Part shown: positions 1 through 6,768 of the stretch, piece by piece
Numbering within the stretch: position 1 is the first letter of the stretch
Layout: each line of letters starts with the position of its first letter
NCBI GenBank assembly: GCA_047618565.1
Contig: JBLHKW010000172.1
Location: 1-10,221, forward strand
DNA from: JBLHKW01 sp047618565
GTDB lineage: Bacteria > Planctomycetota > UBA1135 > GCA-002686595
Length of the DNA: 10,221 bases
Reading direction: 5' to 3'
Position numbers and translations under genes: made by a program
The notes under the pieces: model-generated
What the model was told of the DNA's origin: nothing
Database searches by the model: none
The model's input: only the letters and a program-made list of their open reading frames with translations

Positions 1-1453
1 CGTCGAGGCGCTGCTGGGTGACCTCGGAGGCGAGAGCTTGCGCGGCCGCCAGGAACATGGGTTCCGACACACGGTTCGCCTCGCATGCGATCGCGCCCAG
101 GCCGATGCCCGGGAAGATGTAAGCGTTGTTGCCCTGGCCGGAGTGGATGCGCCGCCCCTCGAACTCGACGGTGTCGAAGGGACTTCCGCTGGCGAAGATC
201 GCACGCCCGCTCGACCAGGTGTATGCATCTTCGGCCGTGCATTCGGCGCGCGAGGTCGGGTTGGAGAGCGCGAAGATCGTCGGGTGATCGTTGAGCTCGG
301 CCATGGTATCGACCACCTCCTGGGTAAACGTTCCCGGAGCGCCTGTTGCGCCGATCAGGACATGCGGCCGGATCTCACGCAGAGCGCCGACGAAGTCCAT
401 CGCCGGTAGGTCGTGGGAATAGGGAAGGTTGTGCTCCTGGAGATCCGTGCGCGATGAGACGAGCAGTCCCTGCACGTCGACGAAGGACAGGCGTCCGGTG
501 GCCTCGACCCGGGTCATGCCCGCGTCCGTCAGGGCCTCGACCATCAGGTCGGCGATGCCCGTGGCTGCGGAGCCCGCGCCGAGGAACATGATGCGCAGCT
601 CATCGAAACGCAGATTCGAGATGCGTGTCGAGGCGTACACACCGGCCAGGGCCACGGCCGCCGTGCCCTGGATGTCATCGTTGAAGCAGAAGGCGCGCTC
701 GCGATAGCGGCGCAGCAAGCGGTAGGCATTCGGCGTCAGGAAGTCCTCGAACTGAATCAGGGCCCGTGGCCACTTGTCCTGCAGAGCCGAGATGAACTCT
801 TCCAGCAGGTCGTCGTACTGCGCCCCACGTATCCGGCGCTCCGACACGCCGAGGTAGAGCGGGTCCTCGAGCAGCACCTCGTTATTGGTCCCCACGTCGA
901 ACATCACGGGCAGGCAATGCTCGGGCCGGATGCCAGCGCAGGCTGTGTAGAGCGCCAGCTTGCCGATCGGGATGCCCATGCCGTTGGCACCGAGGTCCCC
1001 CAGTCCCAGGATGCGCTCGCCGTCCGTCACGACCACCACGCGCACCTCCGGCTCGGGCCAGTTGTCCAGGTTGCGACGGATGTCGCCCTTGTCAGCCGCC
1101 GTGACGTAGAAGCCCCTCGGCCGCCTGAAGATGTGGGCGAACTCCCTGCACGCCTGCCCGACCGTAGGCGTGTAGACGATCGGCATCAGCTCTTCGATGT
1201 GGTCGATCAGCGTGCGGTAGAAGAGCGCCTCGTTCCGCGCCTGCAATGCCTGCAGCGCGATGTAGCGCTCGATATCGAATCCCTTGCGCCGCAGGCCCTC
1301 GAGAATGCGCTCCTTCTGGCGGTCCATCGTGCTGACCCGCGCGGGCAGCAGTCCGCGCAGCCCGAGCCGCTCGCGCTCCTCCAGCGTGAACGCAGTCGAC
1401 TTGTTGGTCGCCGTGTGAAGCAGCAGGTCGTACCCGTGAGTGGGTGTGGTCAC
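1..1453 (-). CDS. maeA: NAD-dependent malic enzyme (oxaloacetate-decarboxylating), C-terminus cut by window edge
   Basis: This enzyme oxidatively decarboxylates L-malate to pyruvate and CO2 in the cytoplasm, feeding pyruvate from the TCA cycle. The reading frame is open from a GTG at 1453 to the left edge, giving 484 codons. Family members run about 540-570 residues, so some 60-80 C-terminal residues are missing. Visible landmarks are YTPTVGQAC (Tyr94, catalytic acid), the ERILGLGDLG block followed by Lys165 (catalytic base), FEDF (Glu236, Asp237) and FNDDIQGTA (Asp260) as metal ligands, the Rossmann loop GAGSAATGIA at 292-301, FALSNPTSRAECT near 394-406, and GQGNNAYIFPG near 439-449. The Tyr-Lys spacing (71) and Asp-Asp spacing (23) match human ME2 as I remember it. 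The GTG start is supported by a GGAGGG 9 nt upstream. It is divergent from the secreted protein at 1757. Cofactor choice (NAD or NADP) cannot be settled by eye; NAD is the usual assignment for this bacterial type. Confidence 0.94.
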   Translation of the reverse strand, partial: MTTPTHGYDLLLHTATNKSTAFTLEERERLGLRGLLPARVSTMDRQKERILEGLRRKGFDIERYIALQALQARNEALFYRTLIDHIEELMPIVYTPTVGQACREFAHIFRRPRGFYVTAADKGDIRRNLDNWPEPEVRVVVVTDGERILGLGDLGANGMGIPIGKLALYTACAGIRPEHCLPVMFDVGTNNEVLLEDPLYLGVSERRIRGAQYDDLLEEFISALQDKWPRALIQFEDFLTPNAYRLLRRYRERAFCFNDDIQGTAAVALAGVYASTRISNLRFDELRIMFLGAGSAATGIADLMVEALTDAGMTRVEATGRLSFVDVQGLLVSSRTDLQEHNLPYSHDLPAMDFVGALREIRPHVLIGATGAPGTFTQEVVDTMAELNDHPTIFALSNPTSRAECTAEDAYTWSSGRAIFASGSPFDTVEFEGRRIHSGQGNNAYIFPGIGLGAIACEANRVSEPMFLAAAQALASEVTQQRLD

Positions 1454-1462
1454 TGGTCTCTT

Positions 1463-1468
1463 CCCTCC
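1463..1468 (-). promoter_or_regulatory. Shine-Dalgarno site that fixes the GTG start of the malic enzyme
   Basis: The minus strand reads GGAGGG here, 9 nt before the GTG at 1453-1451. No in-frame ATG lies in the first part of the protein before the conserved region, so this site decides the start codon. Confidence 0.7.
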
Positions 1469-1537
1469 GGGAGTCGAAATGGAATGGCCTGCATCGGAGG
1501 GTACCTCCGGAGGGCGTTACAGCATCAGATTTATCGG

Positions 1538-1609
1538 CGCACACCCAGATACGGCGTCACGGCACTCAAACGGCTTGGGTGTGCGGTTTTCAACCTGGTT
1601 CCGCAACGC
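1538..1609 (+). repeat. 72-bp dispersed stem-loop repeat, copy 1
   Basis: A 9-bp stem, CGCACACCC (1538-1546) and GGGTGTGCG (1577-1585), encloses a 30-nt loop. It is followed by GTTTT and the conserved tail ending GGTTCCGCAACGC. The second copy at 6697-6768 has exactly the same length, stem, loop size and tail, with about eight substitutions confined to loop and tail. The stem followed by four T residues resembles a terminator in the plus direction. However, no plus-strand gene ends just before this copy, so a terminator role alone does not explain it. It ends 147 nt before the 1757 start. Confidence 0.85.
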
Positions 1610-1632
1610 TGACATAAGATGCCGTTACGGAA
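1599..1632. repeat. imperfect 10-bp inverted repeat at the repeat's right end
   Basis: TTCCGCAACG at 1599-1608 faces CGTTACGGAA at 1623-1632 across 14 nt, with one mismatch in ten pairs. The left arm is the tail of the 72-bp repeat. The right arm is the same tail motif in opposite orientation, matching the motif at 3087-3100. It may mark an end-to-end junction of two repeat units or simply a hairpin. Confidence 0.6.
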
Positions 1633-1756
1633 TTTGATGTCGGCCGCCAGCCCGTTTCCCCGTCTTGTTCTCTGGGCCGAGAATTGGTCGTCGACCTGGC
1701 ATCCCATCCGGTTCGCGCCTGCGGGCTAGCCTTCACTGGAGGAACGACAAGTACCC

Positions 1757-3082
1757 ATGAACTCATCCCTCTGCGCCCTCCTCGTCCTCGCCGCGGCGGC
1801 ATCCGGCCAGTCCACGCTCACCCCGACGAAGGTCACGGCTCCGATCAAGGATCGCGGCGTCTACCATCTGGCGACGGGCACCTGGTCGCGCGCCAATGCT
1901 TCGAGCAGCTTCAATTCGGACGTGCTGTTCAACAACACGGCCTCGACGGGCTACTTCTTCGGCACCACCTCCGGCTTCAACACGGTCGACCACGGGCGAA
2001 TTCCGTCGACAAGCTCGCCGGCCACGCCCGACTCCGTCGTGGGCACCTTCGACTCCTACAGGATCGACTGTTTCCAGATCGGGTATTGCTCGAGCATCCT
2101 GGCGTCCGCCGGCGGAGTGGACATTGCGCTGACCTACTACGACGACTATGCCCCCTGCTCCGATGTGGATGTAGGTGGAGGTATCGGCATCGCCGCGCGC
2201 TTCATCGTATCTGGTCTCGCTGGCGCCACACCCGCCGGGGCCCAAGGTTGCTGGATGGTCGCCTTCGACCTGTCCAACACCACCGCAACCTTTTTCCTCA
2301 GTGGTGATGCGGACGGCGCTTGGGACAACGTGCCGAACACGGACAGCTTCGGCTGGGGGCTGGACTTCACCAACGCGATCGGTGGCAGCACGGGAAATGG
2401 CACGGGGCCACTCATCGCAGGCAACTGCCCCGTCGGCGGAGTCACGGTCCCCCAGCGCGGCTTCCAGACAACCTTCGGTGGGGTTCCCGGTGCGACGGAC
2501 TCTACGGGCCTGGGCACCAACGACTTCTTCTGGATCGACGCGCCCCCTTTGGGATGCTCGATGTCCACGAACGGTGGCTGCTTCTTCTTCGGTGGCTGCA
2601 CCACCGGCACGACTGGCCCGGCGTTCAATCCGTTCGGCGGCTACTGGCTGCAGCTGTTCGGCGACACGGTGCCCGAGCCACCCGGCACCGCTTTCTGCTC
2701 GTCGATAACCAACGCATCGGGTAGCCAGGCGATCCTGCGGGCCAGCGGCACCGACCCGAACGTCGACCTGACGCTCACGGTCACGGGCCTGCCAAACTCC
2801 ACCGGCCAGCTATTCTTCGGGACGATGGGCTTCACCACGCCTGGTACCGCCATGCTGGGAGACGGCCCATTGTGCGCCGCCATGGCCGTGGTACGGATCA
2901 ACCCCTTCCTCTCCGCTGGCATGATGATGCAGCCGCCCCACGCGGTCAGCCTCGCCCTCAACTACACGGCCCCCTACGCCGCTTCGCTCACGGGCACCCG
3001 CTTCTTCCAGCACTGGTATCGATCGACCCTGTCGACAGGTACAGGATCCAATGGATCCTCCGGCATCAAGATCACATTCTGA
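1757..3082 (+). CDS. secreted protein of unknown function with planctomycete-type C-terminal domain
   Basis: This 441-residue protein begins with a short signal peptide (hydrophobic LCALLVLAAAA, likely cleavage after ASG, before Gln18), so it is exported. I do not recognise the N-terminal 310 residues. They are rich in Gly, Ser, Thr and aromatic residues, contain several Cys pairs (for example near 105/111 and 267/275/281), and are probably all-beta and disulfide-stabilised. Residues about 313-441 form a separate domain: it starts FCSSITNASG, has a central GDGPLC, and ends FFQHWYRS...KITF. The 6111-6671 product ends in the same domain, which I recall on many secreted Saltatorellus/Engelhardtia-type proteins, where it may serve in surface attachment or sorting (inference). 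The start is ATG, with GGAGG 14 nt upstream. Its stop is 23 bp from the convergent esterase gene. No catalytic motif was found; a structural or binding role is as likely as an enzymatic one. Confidence 0.85.
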   Translation: MNSSLCALLVLAAAASGQSTLTPTKVTAPIKDRGVYHLATGTWSRANASSSFNSDVLFNNTASTGYFFGTTSGFNTVDHGRIPSTSSPATPDSVVGTFDSYRIDCFQIGYCSSILASAGGVDIALTYYDDYAPCSDVDVGGGIGIAARFIVSGLAGATPAGAQGCWMVAFDLSNTTATFFLSGDADGAWDNVPNTDSFGWGLDFTNAIGGSTGNGTGPLIAGNCPVGGVTVPQRGFQTTFGGVPGATDSTGLGTNDFFWIDAPPLGCSMSTNGGCFFFGGCTTGTTGPAFNPFGGYWLQLFGDTVPEPPGTAFCSSITNASGSQAILRASGTDPNVDLTLTVTGLPNSTGQLFFGTMGFTTPGTAMLGDGPLCAAMAVVRINPFLSAGMMMQPPHAVSLALNYTAPYAASLTGTRFFQHWYRSTLSTGTGSNGSSGIKITF

Positions 3083-3086
3083 TGAT

Positions 3087-3104
3087 GGCGTTACGGAACC
3101 CGGT
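3087..3104 (-). repeat. isolated copy of the repeat's end motif, inverted
   Basis: GGCGTTACGGAACC at 3087-3100 is the exact reverse complement of 6756-6769 at the end of the second 72-bp repeat. The match extends to 17 of 18 bases through 3104. It occupies almost all of the 23-bp gap between two convergent stop codons (3082 and 3106). The stem-loop part of the repeat is absent here. Confidence 0.75.
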
Positions 3105-3105
3105 G

Positions 3106-4800
3106 TCACTGATTGAGATACGACTCCGCCATGAGGTCGCCGAGCTGGAGCACGCCTCCCGTACCGAACGTCGGCGACTGGGCGGGCACCGATAGGCCGT
3201 CCGTGTCGACAAACCAAAGCGATGGGTCCGTGTTCGCGACGCTCTGGATCTGCGCGTCCAGCTGGTCGAGGTTCGTGGAGCCCCACATCAGGCTGTCCGA
3301 GAGCTCGGCGACCCACCATTGCAGAGCGGGCGTGCCGAGATCCGTGCGCAGACCCGCGACGAGGGCCGTCAGGTGGGTCGCGTACTGGTTTCGGAAAGGG
3401 CCCCACCAGGCGTCGTGTTCGCCGGGCAACCACACCACCGCCTCGATAACCGGGTTCAGCCCCTCGGCCTCGAGGTCAGCAAGCGCCTGCTCGATGAAGC
3501 TCACGGCGGCCGCGTAGCGGGGACGGCTGGCGTTCACGGGCGTGGGCAGCCAGTCCTCCAGGAAACCGGCGCTATCGGTGATCTTGAGGATCGCTACCGG
3601 GTCCGCGAGCTCGGCGCTCACGGCCGCGCCGAAGGAGAGCTCGGGCCCGAAGTTCTCGAGGTAGTCCGTCGGCCCAAGGGGAGCCCAGTCGGTCGACGTG
3701 TGGGCGCCACCACCGAGGCTGTAGCGATACAAGACGTCCTCTTGCGGAGCGCCGAGCCCGACAAACTGCGGATGGTCATCGATCTCGGAGACGTACGCGT
3801 GTTCGCCCTCCATGCTGCGCTGACCGGCCAGGATGAAGACGCGCACGGTGGCGCCTTTCGAAGCCGGGAAGCCGCAGCAAAATGGCCGAGAGGTATGGCT
3901 CTGATCCAGACCGAGATTCTCCAGGTAGGCGGCGGCAAAAGCCTCGCCCAGCTGCAGCTGTCCCTCGGGTCCGAAGTGGTAGTGCGGCTGGCCCTGCCCG
4001 TAGTTGATATGAAACCCCAGGTGACTGGTCGGGATGAACTGGGCCAGCGGATCGGCAGCGACGGCGGACAGCTGCTGGCTGCGCAGGGTCTGCATGTTGG
4101 AACGGAAATCGATGCCCCAGATGCCCTTGAAGCTCGCTTCCCCCACGTACCAGCGCAGGTTCGGCGCCGCCAGATCCACACGCAGGCGCTGCATCAGAGC
4201 GCCCAGTCTCGCGCCGTACTGCGCCACGTACGTGTTGTTGAGCATGTCATTCTCGCCCTGGTGCCACAGCACGCCTTCGAATCGCCAGGGGATACCTCTG
4301 CTCGTCAGATCCCCCAAGGCGGCCTGCATCAGAGTCACCGTGCGCGCGTACATCAGTTGACCCGTCTGGGCGTCCGGATCCCAGTCCAGCGCAAGGGTCG
4401 TCCCGCCGCACGTGGACTTGACGATCGCTATCGGGCCGGGACTCTCGGTCTTCACCATGCGCGCGAAGGTGAGCTCGGGGCCGAAGATCTGGCGTTGCAC
4501 TTCGGGCTGCAGCGGGATCCACCCCCCGGAGCTGAAGATGTTGTTCGTGAAGTTATTCTCGTACCAGAACCGAACGTTCTGCGGGTCGAGCGCGCCATCG
4601 AACGTCGGCAACTGAAGCGCGCCGGAGACGGAAGAGTCGGCGCCCTCGGCATTCGACTGGCCTGCGACGAGGAAGATCCGCACGGGATCCTGCACGCTCT
4701 GCGGGTGGCCACCGGCTGTCCTGCTTCCGGCGGAGTCCACCTGCGCGACAACCCCGGGCGCCAAGATGGAAAGGAGAGCGGCGGCTGCGAGTGTCTTCAT
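3106..4800 (-). CDS. secreted tandem SASA-domain (sialate O-acetylesterase-like, SGNH fold) protein; second domain degenerate
   Basis: This 564-residue exported protein (signal peptide residues 1-19, cleavage VVA before Gln20) carries two copies of the SASA/DUF303 carbohydrate-esterase domain, about 279 residues apart. Copy 1 (about 38-297) looks active. It has GQSN at 47-50 with the nucleophile Ser49, STCGGTT at 129-135, WHQGEND at 179-185, and a closing HYHFGPEGQLQLG at 273-285 that supplies the His. The Asp usually three residues before that His is not obvious. Copy 2 (about 318-562) keeps the frame (VFILAGQ, GPELSF, QLGDLMAESYL). But the nucleophile motif is GQRS, the Gly-Gly block is lost, WxQGE became WLPGE, and the closing His is replaced (TFGTGG), so it is probably non-catalytic. 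The family removes acetyl groups from sialic acids or plant and algal polysaccharides; the substrate here is unknown. It is divergent from the metalloprotease-like gene, with 81 bp between the starts. No Shine-Dalgarno is visible. Confidence 0.92.
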   Translation of the reverse strand: MKTLAAAALLSILAPGVVAQVDSAGSRTAGGHPQSVQDPVRIFLVAGQSNAEGADSSVSGALQLPTFDGALDPQNVRFWYENNFTNNIFSSGGWIPLQPEVQRQIFGPELTFARMVKTESPGPIAIVKSTCGGTTLALDWDPDAQTGQLMYARTVTLMQAALGDLTSRGIPWRFEGVLWHQGENDMLNNTYVAQYGARLGALMQRLRVDLAAPNLRWYVGEASFKGIWGIDFRSNMQTLRSQQLSAVAADPLAQFIPTSHLGFHINYGQGQPHYHFGPEGQLQLGEAFAAAYLENLGLDQSHTSRPFCCGFPASKGATVRVFILAGQRSMEGEHAYVSEIDDHPQFVGLGAPQEDVLYRYSLGGGAHTSTDWAPLGPTDYLENFGPELSFGAAVSAELADPVAILKITDSAGFLEDWLPTPVNASRPRYAAAVSFIEQALADLEAEGLNPVIEAVVWLPGEHDAWWGPFRNQYATHLTALVAGLRTDLGTPALQWWVAELSDSLMWGSTNLDQLDAQIQSVANTDPSLWFVDTDGLSVPAQSPTFGTGGVLQLGDLMAESYLNQ

Positions 4801-4881
4801 GGACTGAGGATATCAGGAATTCCGTCAGGCGTGACGCAGCTGGCTCGTAACCGGCCGCCCCTGCAGTGCTAGCCCGATAAC

Positions 4882-6108
4882 TTGGGTTACCGATTCCTGG
4901 CTTCGGCCCTGAGTGCTCGCACGACTTCGAGTCCTGCCTTCACTTCAATCCCGAAGCACACGCGCCTTGCGCGTCGGGTTCTATCGCTCCTCTTCGCAAA
5001 CCTCTGCATCGCCAGCGCCTGGAGCTTACCCGGACCCGTGAGCGCCCAGCCACTTGGCGCAAACATTGCCTGGTTCAGCTTCGCTCCGCCCATGATTCCG
5101 GAGTCCTTCACAGGGCAAGTCACGTTCACGATCGCCCTGTCCGGAACGGATGACGTACGTTTCGAGCTCGCGGCGGGCGGCGTGATTGCCCTCACGCCCG
5201 TGACTCCGACGCTCTGGACCTGCCAGCTCAGCGCCGACCAGGTCTTGTTCGGCTACGCGCCCAACGATGCGAACCACAATTTCGTCGGGCGGGTTGCCGT
5301 ACGCGAGAATGGCAACGTGTTGCTGCGGTTAGGTACCTGGGCGCTCATATCCGATGCCCAGATCGCGCCCATCTCCACGTGGAGCCCGGCGAGCGATATG
5401 CTCGCCAGCGACCACGTCGTCAACATCCACGACGGGAGCGCAGCGTTCATCACGGTGCCGCGGCTGCGCAGCATCGCCATGCGCTTCCATGAGGTGTTTC
5501 CGGACGAGTACGACTTCCTCAACCTCGTCTTCATTGCGCCCTCGATTCAGGAGAACCGGTTTCATGCGCGAGCCAAGAATGAGGTGCAGGGCATCGGCCT
5601 CAACCCGTTTGACTCGAGCGCTCTATGGGGTAGCGCGGGCCGGTTCATGGGCGTCAATGCGTTCCCGATCCCGGCATTTTTCGACGGCGCCGAGACGGGA
5701 ATGTTGCACGAGATCGGGCACCAATGGATGAACCACCTCAACCTGCCGCCGCTCGCTCCCGGGCCGCATTGGCCGGCCGGAACCCAGGCGCGCGGCATCA
5801 TAAGCGGCTTCGGGAGCGGTCAGGGACTCAACTTCCCGTACACACTCGTCGCCCAGACCAACGGAGACTACCGCATGCAATCCGCGTCGCTGCTGCGTGA
5901 TTACACCGACCTCGACCTGTACCTGATGGGTCTGATTGGGCCGGACGATGTGGGCCCGAACTTCGTCTTCTCGAATCCGAACCAGGCCATCTGCAATGGC
6001 TGCTCGGGACCGGTGACGTTCTTCACCTCGATGACGTCATCAACGTCGCTGGAGCTCGCGTACCGGACGTCGCAACCTCGCAAAAGGATTTCAGGCTGGC
6101 GACCCTGA
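4882..6108 (+). CDS. secreted HEIGH-motif metalloprotease-like protein, N-terminal part of a frameshifted gene
   Basis: The 408-codon frame starts at TTG 4882; an in-frame stop at 4870-4872 excludes a much earlier start. No Shine-Dalgarno is seen, so the start is uncertain. A hydrophobic stretch (residues about 33-49) ending GPVSA before Gln56 looks like a signal peptide with an unusually long n-region. Residues 57-160 are beta-rich. HEIGH at 276-280 is a zinc-metalloprotease motif; His296 in PHWP or a later acid could be the third ligand. DLDLYLMGL at 343-351 is a conserved-looking block that I recall from similar secreted planctomycete proteins. Up to about residue 381 the frame codes for sensible protein. 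After that the last 27 residues (Ser/Arg-rich) are out of frame, and the real sequence continues in the frame of 6111-6671. Restoring one base near 6026 gives a single protein of about 596 residues. Proteolytic activity and substrate are inferred only. Confidence 0.8.
   Translation: MGYRFLASALSARTTSSPAFTSIPKHTRLARRVLSLLFANLCIASAWSLPGPVSAQPLGANIAWFSFAPPMIPESFTGQVTFTIALSGTDDVRFELAAGGVIALTPVTPTLWTCQLSADQVLFGYAPNDANHNFVGRVAVRENGNVLLRLGTWALISDAQIAPISTWSPASDMLASDHVVNIHDGSAAFITVPRLRSIAMRFHEVFPDEYDFLNLVFIAPSIQENRFHARAKNEVQGIGLNPFDSSALWGSAGRFMGVNAFPIPAFFDGAETGMLHEIGHQWMNHLNLPPLAPGPHWPAGTQARGIISGFGSGQGLNFPYTLVAQTNGDYRMQSASLLRDYTDLDLYLMGLIGPDDVGPNFVFSNPNQAICNGCSGPVTFFTSMTSSTSLELAYRTSQPRKRISGWRP
6020..6030 (+). 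other. frameshift site splitting the metalloprotease-like gene
   Basis: Upstream the good frame reads CSGPVTFF. Downstream, one frame over, it reads LDDVINVAGARVPDV and onward. Adding a single C to the CC at 6026-6027 (ACC CTC GAT GAC) fuses them smoothly as VTFFTLDDVINV. This fits loss of one base in a short C run, either a true mutation or a sequencing/assembly error. Confidence 0.8.
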
Positions 6109-6110
6109 TC

Positions 6111-6671
6111 GTGAGCAAGGACCGCATGCTGACCGCCGACGAGCTGGCCTATTTCGAGCACTTCGCCTTGCGCAGTGAGGCGCGCATCAGGAGCCGCTTC
6201 ACGATCGGATTCGACGGGGGTATGACCAAGCCCTTCCATATCGCGACGGGGGGGGGTCGCAGGTCGCTCGACGCATCACTGGCCGCGTCCGTCGGTGATC
6301 CGTACTGCCCATCGACGCTGAATTCGTCCGGGGGCGAGGCCCCCATTACCGCCGCGGGCTCGACAAGCATCGCCGCCAACGACCTCGTCCTGACCGTACA
6401 ACCGGTCCCGGACGAGACGTGCATATTCTTCTACGGCCCATCGCAGATCCAGCTGCCGGCCGGCGACGGCATCCGTTGCGTGGGTTCACCCCGCCGCATC
6501 TCCCCCAGGGCATCGGCCGTCGCCAACGTCGCAACGCGACACGTCGACCTCCCAAGCGTAGGCATCGCTCTGGTCGGCACGCTGAACTTCCAGTGCTGGG
6601 TGCGCGACACCTCCAGTGCCGGAGCGGGATTCAACATGTCGAACGCGTTAACCGTGACCTTCACGCCGTAA
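6111..6671 (+). CDS. C-terminal part of the frameshifted metalloprotease-like gene, with the shared C-terminal domain
   Basis: The apparent GTG start at 6111 is probably not a true start. The same frame is open and protein-like for at least 80 bases upstream (LDDVINVAGARVPDVATSQK, then FRLATLIV), overlapping the end of the preceding frame. Residues 1-60 complete the metalloprotease-like region (a DELAYFEHFALRSEA helix, then FDGGMTKPF). From about residue 65 comes the C-terminal domain: it starts YCPSTLNSSG, has GDGIRCVG in the middle, and ends NFQCWVRDTSSAG...NALTVTF. This matches the end of the 1757-3082 protein in layout and key residues. A run of nine G at 6248-6256 encodes Gly-Gly-Gly between the two parts. 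The frame is intact across it here, but it is a likely site for slippage. If expressed alone, this fragment would have no signal peptide. Confidence 0.75.
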   Translation: MSKDRMLTADELAYFEHFALRSEARIRSRFTIGFDGGMTKPFHIATGGGRRSLDASLAASVGDPYCPSTLNSSGGEAPITAAGSTSIAANDLVLTVQPVPDETCIFFYGPSQIQLPAGDGIRCVGSPRRISPRASAVANVATRHVDLPSVGIALVGTLNFQCWVRDTSSAGAGFNMSNALTVTFTP

Positions 6672-6696
6672 GACGAGACGGAGCCAGGTAGTTCGT

Positions 6697-6768
6697 CGCA
6701 CACCCGGGTACGGCGCCACGGCACACAATCGGCTTGGGTGTGCGGTTTTAGACCTGGTTCCGTAACGC
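6697..6768 (+). repeat. 72-bp dispersed stem-loop repeat, copy 2
   Basis: CGCACACCC at 6697-6705 pairs with GGGTGTGCG at 6736-6744 across a 30-nt loop. It is followed by GTTTT and a tail ending GGTTCCGTAACGCC (6756-6769). Stem, loop length and total length are identical to copy 1 at 1538-1609. It starts 25 nt after the stop of the metalloprotease-like gene and ends 27 nt before the TPR gene. Here it could act as a terminator for the former (stem plus TTTT) or as a regulatory site for the latter. Confidence 0.85.

Larger units (their letters stand above)
1454..1756. other. divergent intergenic region carrying repeat and hairpins
   Basis: This 303-bp region separates the divergently transcribed malic enzyme and the secreted 441-aa protein, so it must hold both promoters. 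I see no convincing small gene in it. It contains a small hairpin (CGGAGG at 1495-1500 pairing with CCTCCG at 1504-1509 around a 3-nt loop), the 72-bp repeat at 1538-1609, and an imperfect palindrome at 1599-1632. A GGAGG at 1738-1742 precedes the 1757 start by 14 nt, which is longer than usual. No clear -35/-10 pair could be assigned. Confidence 0.6.

Noticed and set aside
917..1612. Plus-strand open frame (231 codons) opposite the malic enzyme start
   Set aside because: The minus strand carries the full set of malic-enzyme motifs here; the plus-strand frame runs into the repeat region and has no family features.
1538..1632. Integron attC recombination site
   Set aside because: The conserved ends read GTTACGG and CCGTAAC, which do not fit the GTTRRRY and RYYYAAC core sites. 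No integrase is present, and the bracketed genes lie on both strands.
3319..4872. Long plus-strand open frame (517 codons) opposite the esterase gene
   Set aside because: It is antisense to a clear two-domain SASA protein with a signal peptide. Its own translation has no recognisable motifs and a composition typical of a high-GC shadow frame.
5700..5760. Metzincin-type zinc site (HExxHxxGxxH)
   Set aside because: After HEIGH the expected Gly is Met and the third His is one residue early (HEIGHQWMNH), so the metzincin pattern is not met; only the generic HExxH is supported.
6015..6035. Programmed -1 ribosomal frameshift in the metalloprotease-like gene
   Set aside because: There is no slippery heptamer of the X-XXY-YYZ type at the junction. 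Simple loss of one C in a CCC run explains it with less.
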